Positions 51,384 to 59,813 of a stretch of 64,000 nt of DNA are shown in pieces. Origin of the DNA: Bradyrhizobium sp. LTSP849 (GTDB lineage Bacteria; Pseudomonadota; Alphaproteobacteria; Rhizobiales; Xanthobacteraceae); the NCBI RefSeq assembly GCF_000938255.1, contig NZ_JYMR01000007.1:39216-103215 (forward strand), given 5' to 3'. The position numbers and the translations under genes were made by a program. The number at the start of each line of letters is the position of its first letter. Positions within the stretch are counted from its first letter, which is position 1. The notes under the pieces were generated by a model that was given only the letters and a program-made list of their open reading frames with translations, did not search any database and was not told where the DNA came from.

Positions 51384-51515
51384 TACCGCATTACAAAGTA
51401 AAGGCAAGCCGGAATGTCGCGGGCTGCAGGCGGCATCCCGCTGGACAACTGCCGGTTGCGCGACACCCGCCCGCGCAGATAAGATGCGCCCGATGGCCGT
51501 TCCGGGGGGAAAATT

Positions 51516-52758
51516 ATGTGGCTTAAGTCTTTTGTCGTTGCGTCTCTTTTACAGCTGAGTCTTGTCGGAGCAGCGAATGCGGCGGGGCCGTTCGGCACCG
51601 TCAATGTCGGTAACTGGATCGGCGGCGCCTTCAGCAATGACGAGACAGGCGCCTTCTCCCATTGCGCCGCAACGGCGCCCTACGCCAACGGCGTCATTCT
51701 CGTCGTCGCCCAGAATGCTGCCGGCTCGTGGCTACTGAGCTTCGCAAGCCCCAGCTACCGATTCAACAAGGGCGAGAACGCCGCGATCGACGTTATTTTC
51801 GACGGGCAGGAGCAGGCCAGGCTGTTTGCCACTGCCAATCAGTCGAACATGCTGACATCCATCATGCCGGCCAACGTCGTGCGAACGTTCCAGAAGGCAA
51901 GCCTGATGGTCGCAACGGCGGGCCGCACCGTCCTGAATTTCGATCTGACCTCGACCGGACCCGTCATCGCGGCACTGGCCAATTGCGTCACCAGGGTGAA
52001 AGCCGACGGGCTCAGCAAGGCCGGCGATTTCACCAAGGGGGCGGCGAAGCCGGCAGCCACGGCGGACAAGCAAGGCACACCTCCCGCCACCAAGCCTGTC
52101 AGAGCCAAGAGCGGCACCGGCTTCGTGGTGAGCGCCAACGGACACGTCGTCACCAACAACCATGTGATCGACGGATGCAGCGACCTCAAGGGCAATCTCA
52201 CCGGCGAGGCCGCGATGGTGTTGCGGGTCGTATCAAGCGACGCAAACAACGATCTCGCTCTGTTGCAGGCACCGTCGACGGCGACATTCAGGGAGTTTGC
52301 CCGGATCCGTGACCGCTCAATCCGCTCCGGTGATTCCGTGGTGGCGATCGGCTTTCCCTACCACGGGATGCTGACCTCGGACTTCACCGTGACGACCGGT
52401 ATCGTGAGCTCGCTCAGCGGTATGCGCAACGATTCGCGCTTCCTGCAAATCAGTGCACCCGTGCAACCCGGCAACAGCGGGGGGCCCGCTGTTCGACACC
52501 ACCGGGCAGATCGTGGGCGTGGTCACCGGAAAGCTCGATGGATTGCGGATCGCCGCAGCAACCGGCAACATCCCCGAGAACATTAACTTCGCCATCAAGA
52601 CCGGCGCGCTGCGCGACTTCCTCGACAATTCCGTGGTGCCCTACCAGACCACCGAGCCGAAGAGCGAGTTGAAGACAACCGACATTGCGGGCAACGCACG
52701 CGCCTATACGATGCTGATCTCGTGTAACGGCACGGAGCAGGCCGACGCGAAGCGGTAG
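51516..52758 (+). pseudogene. Trypsin-like serine protease, split by a one-base frameshift
   Basis: A secreted protease of about 413 residues if the frame were restored. It has a signal peptide (MWLKSFVVASLLQLSLVGAANA), an N-terminal domain to about residue 185, then a trypsin fold with TNNHVIDGC (His), SDANNDLALLQ (Asp) and VQPGNSGGP (Ser). Within the six-G run at 52479-52484 one G is extra: reading one fewer base restores NSGGPLFDTTGQIVGVVTG and the full C-terminus to 52758. As written, the protein stops early with a nonsense tail after the catalytic serine. It may be a true mutation or a homopolymer sequencing error. Confidence 0.85.
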
Positions 52759-52798
52759 TTGAAGACGATAGGCGCGCGCTGTCGCGCCAAAGCCCGCT

Positions 52799-52899
52799 GT
52801 CATTCCCCGCGAAAGCGGGGAATCCAGTACGCCGCGGCCTCTCCGTATCCCATCGCTGTCTCTGGAATACTGGATCGCCCGATCGAGTCGGGCGATGAC
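52799..52899. repeat. Family C intergenic inverted repeat
   Basis: GTCATTCCCCGCGAAAGCGGGGAATCC at the left and TGGATCGCCCGATCGAGTCGGGCGATGAC at the right; core GTACGCCGCGG and CTCTGGAATACTGGAT match the copy at 5116-5216. It separates the protease and DUF899 genes, which are convergent. Confidence 0.87.
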
Positions 52900-52925
52900 A
52901 CCGTTCGTGTGGATCCAGCGCCCCC

Positions 52926-53663
52926 TCACCCGTGGCAGCACGCCCCCTTCGCCGCCCGCGGCTCGTATTGGTCGCGCAGGCGGACCCAGTCCATCGGATA
53001 GGGCAAGCCGTCCTCGTGACGGCCGAGCGGGGTGAGATCGAGATATTGATAGGCCGCGTTCATCATGTCCAGGCCGCGGGCGAAGCAGGAATAGGTGTGA
53101 AAGATCTCGCCGGCCTCGTTGCGGAAGAACACGCTGATGCCGGGCAGCTCGGGGCCATAGAACGGCGTGGTGCCGAAATTGTATTTTTGGACGCCCTTGT
53201 CGATCTGCTCGCGCGTGAACGAGACTTCGTAATCGTAGTTGAAGTCGTTGCCGCCCGAGGAGGCCCAGTCGAAGCTCCAGCCCATCCGAATCTTGAAGGC
53301 CTCGAGCTTTGCGGCCGGCGCCAGCGAGATCGCGACCATGGTTGTATCGCGCGCGGCCAGATGCGGCACCATGCGCTCGAACCCGTCGGCCCAGAACGAG
53401 CAGCTCTTGCAGGCCGCCTCCCAGTCGGGCGCGAACATCACGTGCTGGACCACGAGCTGCGGGCGTCCCTTGAAGAGATCTCCGAGCGTGACCTTGCCGT
53501 TCGCTCCTTCGAACACGTAATTCTTGTCGACCTTGACCCAGGGCAGCGCGCGACGCTCTTCGGCCAGGCGTTCGCGGGCCTGGGACAGCTCCTTCTCATG
53601 CGCCAGATGGGTTTTGCGCGCTGCGATCCATTGCTCGCGCGAGACGATCTGATGTTGCTGCAT
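52926..53663 (-). CDS. DUF899 family (thioredoxin-like) protein
   Basis: A 245-residue protein. It begins HQIVSREQWIAARKTHLAHEKELSQARERLAEERRALPWVKVDKNYVFEG, and continues LVVQHVMFAPDWEAACKSCSFWADGF, where the CxxC-like pair (CKSC) sits in a thioredoxin-like fold, then RGLDMMNAAYQYLDLTPLGRHE, all typical of DUF899. A reductase role is assumed, not shown. GGAGG six bases upstream fixes ATG 53663. It follows the AHSA1 gene by 16 bases in an ArsR-led operon. Confidence 0.91.
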   Translation of the reverse strand: MQQHQIVSREQWIAARKTHLAHEKELSQARERLAEERRALPWVKVDKNYVFEGANGKVTLGDLFKGRPQLVVQHVMFAPDWEAACKSCSFWADGFERMVPHLAARDTTMVAISLAPAAKLEAFKIRMGWSFDWASSGGNDFNYDYEVSFTREQIDKGVQKYNFGTTPFYGPELPGISVFFRNEAGEIFHTYSCFARGLDMMNAAYQYLDLTPLGRHEDGLPYPMDWVRLRDQYEPRAAKGACCHG

Positions 53664-53679
53664 GGTGTCCTCCATGGGG

Positions 53680-54147
53680 TCAGGCGACGAAGGCGTCGAG
53701 CTTGTCGAAGAACGAGCTCCAGCCGCGCTGATGGTTGTCGCGCGCGGTCTCATCAAAGAACTGGGCGTGATGGAAGATCATCAAGGTGCCGGCACTGTCC
53801 GGCTTCAGCGAGATCGTCACCAGCGATTCGCGTTCCGGCGTCGAGTGCCAGGCCCAGGTGAAGACCAACCGCTCGTTCGGCACGACCTCGCGATAGGTGC
53901 CGCCGGCTTCAAAATATTCGCCGTCCTCGCGGGTGAAGCTGATGCGGTAGTGGCCGCCGGTGCGGACATCGAGATCGGCGTTCAGCGTCGCCGGCTTCAT
54001 GTTCGGCGGCCCGAACCACTGCACTAGCTGCTCGGCTTGCGTCCAGGCGGCGTAGACTTTTTCCGGCCGCGCGCGGAGCCGGCGCGTGAGCGTGAGGCTT
54101 GGGAGTTCGGTTGTGCGGGGCTCGGCGTCGACGATTGCGTTGGCCAT
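53680..54147 (-). CDS. SRPBCC/AHSA1 domain protein
   Basis: A 155-residue START-like protein: LTLTRRLRARPEKVYAAWTQAEQLVQWFGPP at the start, then RTGGHYRISFTREDGEYFEAGGTYREVVPNERLVFTWAW and GWSSFFDKLDAFV, the usual AHSA1 (activator of Hsp90-like) pattern. It likely binds a small hydrophobic ligand. Its start lies inside the end of the upstream ArsR gene (124-base overlap in another frame), so translation is tightly linked. Confidence 0.9.
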   Translation of the reverse strand: MANAIVDAEPRTTELPSLTLTRRLRARPEKVYAAWTQAEQLVQWFGPPNMKPATLNADLDVRTGGHYRISFTREDGEYFEAGGTYREVVPNERLVFTWAWHSTPERESLVTISLKPDSAGTLMIFHHAQFFDETARDNHQRGWSSFFDKLDAFVA

Positions 54148-54476
54148 GGGTCTTTCTCCACAAAGGCGGCAAGGCGGTCGAGATTGTCGGACCAGAACTG
54201 CGCGTAGCGATTGAGCCAGTTCATCGCCTGCTGCATCGGTTGCGCGGTGAGCCGGCAGGCGACCGTGCGGCCACTCTTCTCGCGCACGATCAGGCCGGCA
54301 TCCGTGAGCACGTCGAGATGCTTCATGATCGCCGGCAGCGAGATCGGGAACGGCGCCGCCAGCTCGCTCACCGACAGACTGTCCCGCTCGCCGAGCCGCG
54401 CGAGCAATGCGCGCCGCGTCGGGTCGGACAGTGCCGCGAAGGTCTGGTCCAGCGCCTCATCCTGATACTTAACCAT
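54024..54476 (-). CDS. ArsR family transcriptional regulator
   Basis: About 150 residues. The winged helix reads LDQTFAALSDPTRRALLARLGERDSLSVSELAAPFPISLPAIMKHLDVLTDAGLI and the wing VREKSGRTVACRLTAQPM; NWLNRYAQFWSDNLDRLAAFVE is the C-terminal helix. It belongs to the ArsR group that controls SRPBCC/AHSA1 genes; no metal-binding cysteines are seen. The last 40 residues, Ser/Pro/Arg-rich, overlap the AHSA1 gene and may be unstructured. A 10-bp palindrome covers its start codon (54465-54488), as expected for autorepression. Confidence 0.88.
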   Translation of the reverse strand: MVKYQDEALDQTFAALSDPTRRALLARLGERDSLSVSELAAPFPISLPAIMKHLDVLTDAGLIVREKSGRTVACRLTAQPMQQAMNWLNRYAQFWSDNLDRLAAFVEKDPWPTQSSTPSPAQPNSQASRSRAGSARGRKKSTPPGRKPSS

Positions 54477-54488
54477 AAGGTTTAGTAT
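54465..54488. promoter_or_regulatory. Palindrome over the arsR start codon
   Basis: ATACTTAACC-ATAA-GGTTTAGTAT, with 10-base arms and one mismatch. The CAT of the arsR start (54474-54476) lies within it, so binding could block both transcription and translation start. Confidence 0.65.
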
Positions 54489-54529
54489 AGGCGCAAAGCT
54501 GGAAGCGTCAAGCCGGAACCCTGGCGCGA

Positions 54530-54793
54530 CTAATTCGGCGAAACGCGCCGCCCGCGTGGCGCCTGCTGTTGCGGCGAACTTCTCGGGACGAAGCGCGGAT
54601 TGACGTCGCAGTATCCCTTGCGGCCCGATGCGCTCAGGAGGCACTGCTGACGAGTTTGATACGAGCAGTCGCCGGGGTAGCCATATTCGGAATCAGTGAT
54701 ACACCACGGATAATCATAGTCCGCCCGTGCAGGACAGGTGCCGGCGACCCCCGCCACAATGATGACGCACAGTGCCAATTGCGTTTTGCGCAT
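54530..54793 (-). CDS. DUF3551 family small secreted protein (paralogue 2)
   Basis: An 87-residue protein with signal peptide (LALCVIIVAGVAGTCPARA, cleavage near ARADYD). The mature part has YPWCITDSEYGYPGDCSYQTRQQCLLSASGRKGYCDVNPRF, the DUF3551 cysteine pattern. GGAGGT precedes ATG 54793. Its upstream region shares a conserved promoter-like block with paralogue 3, and a FixK-type box lies further upstream (54938-54951). Confidence 0.87.
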   Translation of the reverse strand: MRKTQLALCVIIVAGVAGTCPARADYDYPWCITDSEYGYPGDCSYQTRQQCLLSASGRKGYCDVNPRFVPRSSPQQQAPRGRRVSPN

Positions 54794-54842
54794 GACCCGA
54801 CCTCCAAAGCTTGCCGCGCGAGATGCGCGCCTCGCATAGAGT

Positions 54843-54872
54843 CAGGTTTCGGGAGGCCGGTTTATTCCAGAG
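54843..54872 (-). promoter_or_regulatory. Promoter-like block shared by two DUF3551 genes, copy 1
   Basis: On the minus strand: TCTGGAATAAA, then CCGGC and CGAAACCTGA. The same arrangement is at 55273-55302 before paralogue 3. The sequence between it and the start is also similar, with a GCGCG/CGCGC hairpin. Confidence 0.55.
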
Positions 54873-54937
54873 CCGTCTCATAGAAATCGAGGCGGCTATC
54901 GCTGGCCACAGACCAAAGCACTGCCAGGACGACTGAC

Positions 54938-54951
54938 TTGATCAGCATCAA
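54938..54951. promoter_or_regulatory. FNR/FixK-type box
   Basis: TTGAT-CAGC-ATCAA, a perfect match to the FNR/FixK consensus. It overlaps the stop codon of paralogue 3 and lies about 150 bases upstream of the paralogue 2 start, on whose promoter it could act. Confidence 0.5.
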
Positions 54952-55226
54952 TACGGCACGGAATGCCGGATCTTCCGCCGCGGATGCGGTTGCGGCTGCT
55001 GCACCTGACCATAAGCGACCAGCGGATTGGGGCCGCAGAACAGCAGCCGGCCGGAGACGCTGGCCTGGCATTGCTCATAGGTGCTGTAGGCGCATTCGCC
55101 GGGATAGTCGTACTCCCCCCCCTGCGCGCACCAGGGATAGTCGTGCGCCGCGGCGGGCGTGACGGTGACGGAACCGGCAAGGACTATCGCGCCCAGCGCC
55201 AGCAGCGCCAATTGCATCTTGCGCAT
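54948..55226 (-). CDS. DUF3551 family small secreted protein (paralogue 3)
   Basis: A 92-residue protein with signal peptide (LALLALGAIVLAGSVTVTP, cleavage near AAAHDY). The mature part is YPWCAQGGEYDYPGECAYSTYEQCQASVSGRLLFCGPNPLVAYG, clearly related to paralogue 2 in tandem. The tail is Gln/Pro/Arg-rich. GAGGAG eight bases upstream fixes ATG 55226; earlier in-frame codons are not part of the signal peptide. Confidence 0.86.
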   Translation of the reverse strand: MRKMQLALLALGAIVLAGSVTVTPAAAHDYPWCAQGGEYDYPGECAYSTYEQCQASVSGRLLFCGPNPLVAYGQVQQPQPHPRRKIRHSVPY

Positions 55227-55272
55227 GATCCCAACTCCTCTCTCCATGGCGCGAGATACGCGCCATCTATCA

Positions 55273-55302
55273 TCAGGTTTCGCCAAGCCGCTTTATTCCA
55301 GA
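55273..55302 (-). promoter_or_regulatory. Promoter-like block shared by two DUF3551 genes, copy 2
   Basis: On the minus strand: TCTGGAATAAA, GCGGC and CGAAACCTGA, matching the block at 54843-54872 in order and spacing. Confidence 0.55.
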
Positions 55303-55324
55303 TCAACCGAACAAAGCACGCAAG

Positions 55325-55350
55325 AAAAAGCCCTGCCGAACGGCAGGGCT
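55325..55350 (-). terminator. Rho-independent terminator of the Bug binding protein gene
   Basis: AGCCCTGCCG-TT-CGGCAGGGCT followed by TTTTTC on the minus strand, beginning 25 bases after the stop. This is the clearest intrinsic terminator in the window. Confidence 0.85.
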
Positions 55351-55374
55351 CCATTCCCGGACATCACAAGATCG

Positions 55375-56349
55375 CTACTCGACCTTGAGGCCGGCGAACT
55401 CGACGACCTTCTTCCACTTCGCGGTCTCGGCCTCGATCTCCGTGCCGAACGCCTCCGGCGTCTGCACCAGCGGGTCGCCGCCGAGCTCGACCAGGCGCTT
55501 GGTCATCTCGGGCTCCTTCATCAGCGCGTTGATCTCGCTGTTGAGCTTGGCGATCATGTCCTTGGGCATGTTCTTCGGCGCACCCATGCCGAACAGTGCG
55601 CTCGCCTCGTAGTCCTTCACGGTCTCGCCGATCGCAGGCACGTCGGGCAATTGCGGCGAGCGCTGCGCCGTGGTGACGCCGAGCGCGCGAAGCGAGCCGG
55701 AGCGGATGTGCTGGATGATCGAGGGCATGTTGTCGAAGATCACCTGGACTTGGCCGCCGAGCATGTCGGTGATCGCGGGCGCAGCGCCGCGATAGGGCAC
55801 GTGCTGCATCTTGCAGCCCGTCATCGACATGAACATCTCGCCGGACAGATGCACCGAGGTGCCGTTGCCGGACGAAGCCATGTTCACCTTGCCGGGATTG
55901 GCCTTCACGTACTCGATGAACTCGGCGACGGTCTTCGCCGGCACATCCTTGTTGACGGTCATCACGTTCGGCGTGCGCTGGAACGAGGCGATGGGCGCGA
56001 TGTCGCGCACGAAGTTGAACTTGAGGTTCGTGTAAAGCGTGGCGTTGATGTAGTTGGCCGGATTGACCAGCAGCACGGTATAGCCGTCGGGCTCGGCGTT
56101 GATGACGGATTCAGTGCCGATATTGTTGCCGGCGCCCGGCTTGTTCTCGATCACGAATTGCTGGCCGAGCCGTTCCGACAGCCGCTGGCCGATCAGCCGC
56201 GCCAGGATGTCGGTGGCGCCGCCCGGCGGATAGCCGACCACGAACTTCACCGGCCGGGTCGGATAGTCCGCGGCAAAGGCCTTCGACAGCGGGCTGGCTG
56301 CAAGCGGAGTGGCGGCGAGCAGGCCCAGCGCGGTACGGCGAGTGATCAT
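55375..56349 (-). CDS. Bug/TctC family tripartite transporter substrate-binding protein
   Basis: A 324-residue periplasmic binding protein with signal peptide starting MITRRTALGLLAATPLAAS (twin-arginine-like RR) and mature protein beginning near DYPTRPVKFVVGYPPGGATDILARLIG, the classic Bug N-terminus. FVIENKPGAGNNIGTESV and HVPYRGAAPAITDMLGGQVQVIFDNMPS are further signatures. These proteins deliver carboxylates to TctAB permeases; none is adjacent. GGGAGAA precedes ATG 56349 at long spacing. Confidence 0.92.
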   Translation of the reverse strand: MITRRTALGLLAATPLAASPLSKAFAADYPTRPVKFVVGYPPGGATDILARLIGQRLSERLGQQFVIENKPGAGNNIGTESVINAEPDGYTVLLVNPANYINATLYTNLKFNFVRDIAPIASFQRTPNVMTVNKDVPAKTVAEFIEYVKANPGKVNMASSGNGTSVHLSGEMFMSMTGCKMQHVPYRGAAPAITDMLGGQVQVIFDNMPSIIQHIRSGSLRALGVTTAQRSPQLPDVPAIGETVKDYEASALFGMGAPKNMPKDMIAKLNSEINALMKEPEMTKRLVELGGDPLVQTPEAFGTEIEAETAKWKKVVEFAGLKVE

Positions 56350-56459
56350 CTCAAGGGTTCTCCCGAAGTGTTGTTCTTGAAAGTGGCGTCCGCGGCGTTG
56401 TAACAAAGCGCGCCGCACGCGGAAAGTGCGCAACGAACATGGCGACGAAAGGATAAGGC

Positions 56460-56870
56460 ATGCCGGTCAAGGTAGAAGCCCTCGATCATCTCGTGATCAA
56501 CGTCGCCGACGTCGCAGTGACCACCGAGTGGTATCGCAAAATCCTCGGCATGGAAGTCAAGGTGTTCGAGCCCGGCGGCGGCAAAGCGCCGCGGACATCG
56601 CTTCAATTTGGTCAACAGAAGATCAATGTCCGGCCGCGCGATGCCGACAAGGTGGAGTGGTTCACCGCCGACCACCAAACCGCCGGCAGTGAGGATCTGT
56701 GCTTCCTCACCTCCTCATCGCCGGACGAGGTGGTGGCGCATTTGAAGGCACATGGCGTCGCGATCGCGGAAGGCCCGGTTCCCAAGCAAGGCGCCCGCGG
56801 CACGCTACGCTCGGTCTATTGCCGGGATCCGGATGGCAGCCTGATCGAGATTTCGTCGTACGAGGCCTGA
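56460..56870 (+). CDS. VOC family protein (glyoxalase/dioxygenase fold)
   Basis: A 136-residue metalloenzyme-type protein: ALDHLVINVADVAVTTEWYRKILGMEV gives the first metal-binding histidine (H10), SEDLCFLTSSSPDEVVAHLKAHGV the middle, and VYCRDPDGSLIEISSY the final acidic ligand (E132 region). The layout resembles single-domain glyoxalase/FosA-like VOC proteins. Its substrate is unknown. ATG 56460 follows AAAGGATAAGG. It is co-oriented with the acyl-CoA synthetase gene 97 bases downstream. Confidence 0.9.
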   Translation: MPVKVEALDHLVINVADVAVTTEWYRKILGMEVKVFEPGGGKAPRTSLQFGQQKINVRPRDADKVEWFTADHQTAGSEDLCFLTSSSPDEVVAHLKAHGVAIAEGPVPKQGARGTLRSVYCRDPDGSLIEISSYEA

Positions 56871-56967
56871 GGCGCGGCTGGCGCATTTGCTCCCCGCGCC
56901 ATCCGATGGCAGAAAGACTCCCGATAACGAAAGCAGCCGCCTCGAAGCAGGCTGCACGGGAGGACAC

Positions 56968-58548
56968 ATGCCGAATTCGCAATCCGCGGCCGGAATCGTA
57001 GGTCCATTTGCCGGGCTCGACGTGCCCTGGCTGCTCAAAATGCGCGCCGAGGTGCGCAGCTCACATCCGTTCCTGATCTGGGCACCGTTCGACGCGCCGG
57101 CGCGGCGCTGGAGCTATGGTGAATTTCACGAGCGGGTCGGCGCGCTGGCCGCGGGGCTCGCCAGACGCGGCATCAAGCCCGGCGAATATGTGCTCATTCA
57201 TCTCGACAATTGCATCGAGGCGATGCTGGCCTGGTTTGCCTGCGTGGAGTGTGGGGCCATCGCGGTCACCACCAACACGCGCTCGGCACCGGCCGAGATC
57301 GAGTATTTCGCCGATCATTGCGGCGCAGTCGCCGCGATCACGCAGCCGGCCTATGCAGAGATCGTCGCGCAGAACTGCCGCAACATCCGCTGGCTGGCGG
57401 TGACCTCGCATGATGCCGGCGCTGCATCTGCGCAGGCCGTTTCACGCGGCGACAGCTTCGAGTCACTGTTTGCCGACAGCGCCGACCGCCCGCGCGGCGC
57501 GACCGATCCGCTCGCGCCGTGCAGCGTGCAATATACGTCAGGCACGACATCGCGGCCGAAGGCGGTGCTGTGGACCCACGCCAACGCGCTGTGGGGCGCT
57601 AAGATCAACGCCGCGCATGAGGATCTGCATGCAAGCGACGTGCACCAGGCCTACCTGCCGCTGTTCCATACCAACGCGCTGGCCTATTCCATGCTGGCAA
57701 CGCTGTGGGTCGGCGCCACCTGCGTGATCCAGCCGCGGTTCTCGGCGAGCAGGTTCTGGGGCGTCGCGCGCGAGCACGGCTCGACCTGGACCTCGACCAT
57801 TCCGTTCTGCATGAAGGCGCTGCTCGAGCAGGAGGTCCCGAGGGATCACAAATTCCGCCTGTGGGGCACCGCGATCAACGAGCCGCCGGCCTTCGCTGCG
57901 TTCGGTGTCAAGATGATCGGCTGGTGGGGCATGACCGAGACCATCACCCACGGCATCGTCGGCGAGGTCGATCAGCCCAACATCCCGATGTCGATCGGCC
58001 GCGCCGCGCCGGAATATCAGATCCGCATCACCGATGATGACGGACGGCCGACTGAAATCGGCGGCACCGGCGATCTCTCGATCAAGGGCATTGTCGGCCT
58101 GTCGCTGTTCGCCGAATACCTCCACAACGAAAAGGCGACGCGCGAGAGTTTTGACGAGCACGGCTTCTTCGTCACCGGCGACCGCGTCACGCTGCTGGAG
58201 GACGGCTTCATCAGGTTCGGCGACCGTGCCAAGGACATGCTGAAGGTCGGCGGCGAGAACGTCGCGGCCTCCGAGATCGAGCAGGTGGTCGCGCTCGTCC
58301 CCGGCGTGCGCGAGGCGGCCGTGGTGGCCAAGAAGCATCCGATGCTGGACGAGGTGCCGGTGGTCTTCATCATCCCGCACGGCGGCGTCGCGGCTGCTGC
58401 GCCCGACCTGCACGACCGTGTGATGTCCGCCTGCCGCAAAGGCCTCGCCGACTTCAAGGTGCCGCGCGAGATCAGGCTGGTCGACGACATGCCGCGCTCG
58501 ACGCTGGAGAAGGTGGCGAAGGCGGAACTGCGGAAGATGGTGGGGTGA
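56968..58548 (+). CDS. AMP-dependent acyl-CoA synthetase/ligase
   Basis: A 526-residue adenylate-forming enzyme. The ATP-binding motif is VQYTSGTTSRPKAVLW (A3, near residue 190), with A5 as GWWGMTETITHG, A7 as FVTGDRVTLLEDGFIRFGDR, A8 VGGENVAASEIEQVV and the catalytic lysine in TLEKVAKAELRKMV near the end. It activates a carboxylic acid to its CoA thioester; the substrate is not evident, but the sequence resembles crotonobetaine/carnitine-CoA ligase-like enzymes. ATG 56968 follows GGGAGGACAC. Confidence 0.91.
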   Translation: MPNSQSAAGIVGPFAGLDVPWLLKMRAEVRSSHPFLIWAPFDAPARRWSYGEFHERVGALAAGLARRGIKPGEYVLIHLDNCIEAMLAWFACVECGAIAVTTNTRSAPAEIEYFADHCGAVAAITQPAYAEIVAQNCRNIRWLAVTSHDAGAASAQAVSRGDSFESLFADSADRPRGATDPLAPCSVQYTSGTTSRPKAVLWTHANALWGAKINAAHEDLHASDVHQAYLPLFHTNALAYSMLATLWVGATCVIQPRFSASRFWGVAREHGSTWTSTIPFCMKALLEQEVPRDHKFRLWGTAINEPPAFAAFGVKMIGWWGMTETITHGIVGEVDQPNIPMSIGRAAPEYQIRITDDDGRPTEIGGTGDLSIKGIVGLSLFAEYLHNEKATRESFDEHGFFVTGDRVTLLEDGFIRFGDRAKDMLKVGGENVAASEIEQVVALVPGVREAAVVAKKHPMLDEVPVVFIIPHGGVAAAAPDLHDRVMSACRKGLADFKVPREIRLVDDMPRSTLEKVAKAELRKMVG

Positions 58549-58555
58549 AGCGGTG

Positions 58556-58657
58556 CCGTAGGGTGGGTAAAGCGAAGCGTGCCCACCACTATCTTCACCA
58601 AATGCGGATGCATGGTGGGCACGGCGCGCTAAGAGCGCGCCTTTGCCCACCCTACGG
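58556..58657. repeat. Family B intergenic inverted repeat
   Basis: CCGTAGGGTGGGTAAAGCG at the left and CCTTTGCCCACCCTACGG at the right pair; inner CGTGCCCACCA and TGGTGGGCACG also pair. It lies between the convergent acyl-CoA synthetase and HD-GYP genes. Confidence 0.88.
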
Positions 58658-58675
58658 TAGTGGAGAATGCCGAGA

Positions 58676-59770
58676 TCAGAACGACCCCAGCGCCACCGGC
58701 CGGAACGCCTGCAACAGCTGCTGGTCGAGCTTGCCGCCCATGCCTTCCATCATCGCAAACGCGCGGGAGTGGGTGAAGGGCATGCGGTAGGCGCGCTTCT
58801 CGACCAGTGCGGCGTAGATGTCGACGATGGTCGTCAGCCGCACGATGTCGCTGATCTGGTTCGAGGACAGACCGTTCGGATAGCCTGAGCCGTCGAGGAA
58901 TTCGTGGTGATGCAGCACCACATCCAGCATCTCCGGCGGGAAGCCACCTTGCGCTGCCAGCGCGTCATAGCCGCGGCGCGGATGCTGGCGGACCTCCGCC
59001 ATCTCCTCGTCGGTGAGCTTGCCCGGCTTGTCCAGCAGCACGGACGGAACGAAGGCCTTGCCGACATCGTGCAGCAGCGCGGCGCGGGTCAGCCGGCGCT
59101 GGTCGTCCTCGCGCATGCCGAGATGCTGCGCGAAGGAGACCGCGAATCCGGTGACGAACAGGCAGTGGCGATAGCTGCCGACATGGTGGCAGCCGACGGC
59201 TGTGAGCCATTCGCGCAACGAGGAGTGCTTGATCGCCTTGAGGATCTTGCTCTCGGCCGCGATGATGTCGTCGAAGGTCAGGGGAATGCCGAGCGGCAGC
59301 TTCTCGAACATCTTCCGCAGCACCGCATGCGCCGCCTCGACGCCGCGGTTGAGCGTCTTGCCGCGATCGGTCTCGTCATAGATCGTGGTGTCGGGAAACG
59401 CAGCGCGGATGCGCTGCAAAATGGCGTCGGGCTGGAGCGGCCGCGAGATGGTGTCGGTGGCGCCCAGTGCCCAGGCCTGCATGGTGCCGTGATGAAGCGC
59501 GTCGGCGAGCACGAACAGCCGCGGCATCGAACGATAGGCATCGCCGCGCAGCTTGTTGCGCACCCGCTGCACGCTCTCGGGCGAACGCAGATTGATGTCG
59601 ACCACAAGGCCGGAAAGATCGCGCGACGGCTGCTCGGGAATGGCCTGAGTCGTGACCGTCGAGACGTCGCCGACCGCCTTCAGGATGCTGGCGAGCTCGG
59701 TGCTCTCGTCGCTCCGGTCGGAGGCGAGCAGAAGCCGGCGTTTGGCGGCGGATTTGGCTGGCGCGTTCAT
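58676..59770 (-). CDS. HD-GYP domain protein (c-di-GMP phosphodiesterase type)
   Basis: A 364-residue protein. The N-terminal 130 residues look like a degenerate receiver (RRLLLASDRSDESTELASIL; the usual phospho-acceptor region reads LVVDINLRSPES). The HD-GYP domain follows, with VGSYRHCLFVTGFAV, LLHDVGKAFVPSVLLDKPG (HD near 234), RQHPRRGYDAL and HHHEFLDGSGYPNGL, which keep the metal-binding and GYP residues. It would hydrolyse c-di-GMP. A structured leader with a hairpin lies 44-94 bases before its start. Confidence 0.9.
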   Translation of the reverse strand: MNAPAKSAAKRRLLLASDRSDESTELASILKAVGDVSTVTTQAIPEQPSRDLSGLVVDINLRSPESVQRVRNKLRGDAYRSMPRLFVLADALHHGTMQAWALGATDTISRPLQPDAILQRIRAAFPDTTIYDETDRGKTLNRGVEAAHAVLRKMFEKLPLGIPLTFDDIIAAESKILKAIKHSSLREWLTAVGCHHVGSYRHCLFVTGFAVSFAQHLGMREDDQRRLTRAALLHDVGKAFVPSVLLDKPGKLTDEEMAEVRQHPRRGYDALAAQGGFPPEMLDVVLHHHEFLDGSGYPNGLSSNQISDIVRLTTIVDIYAALVEKRAYRMPFTHSRAFAMMEGMGGKLDQQLLQAFRPVALGSF

Positions 59771-59813
59771 GGCTTCCCCAAAAGCACGGGACTGTATTTG
59801 GCGTCAGCCTAAG

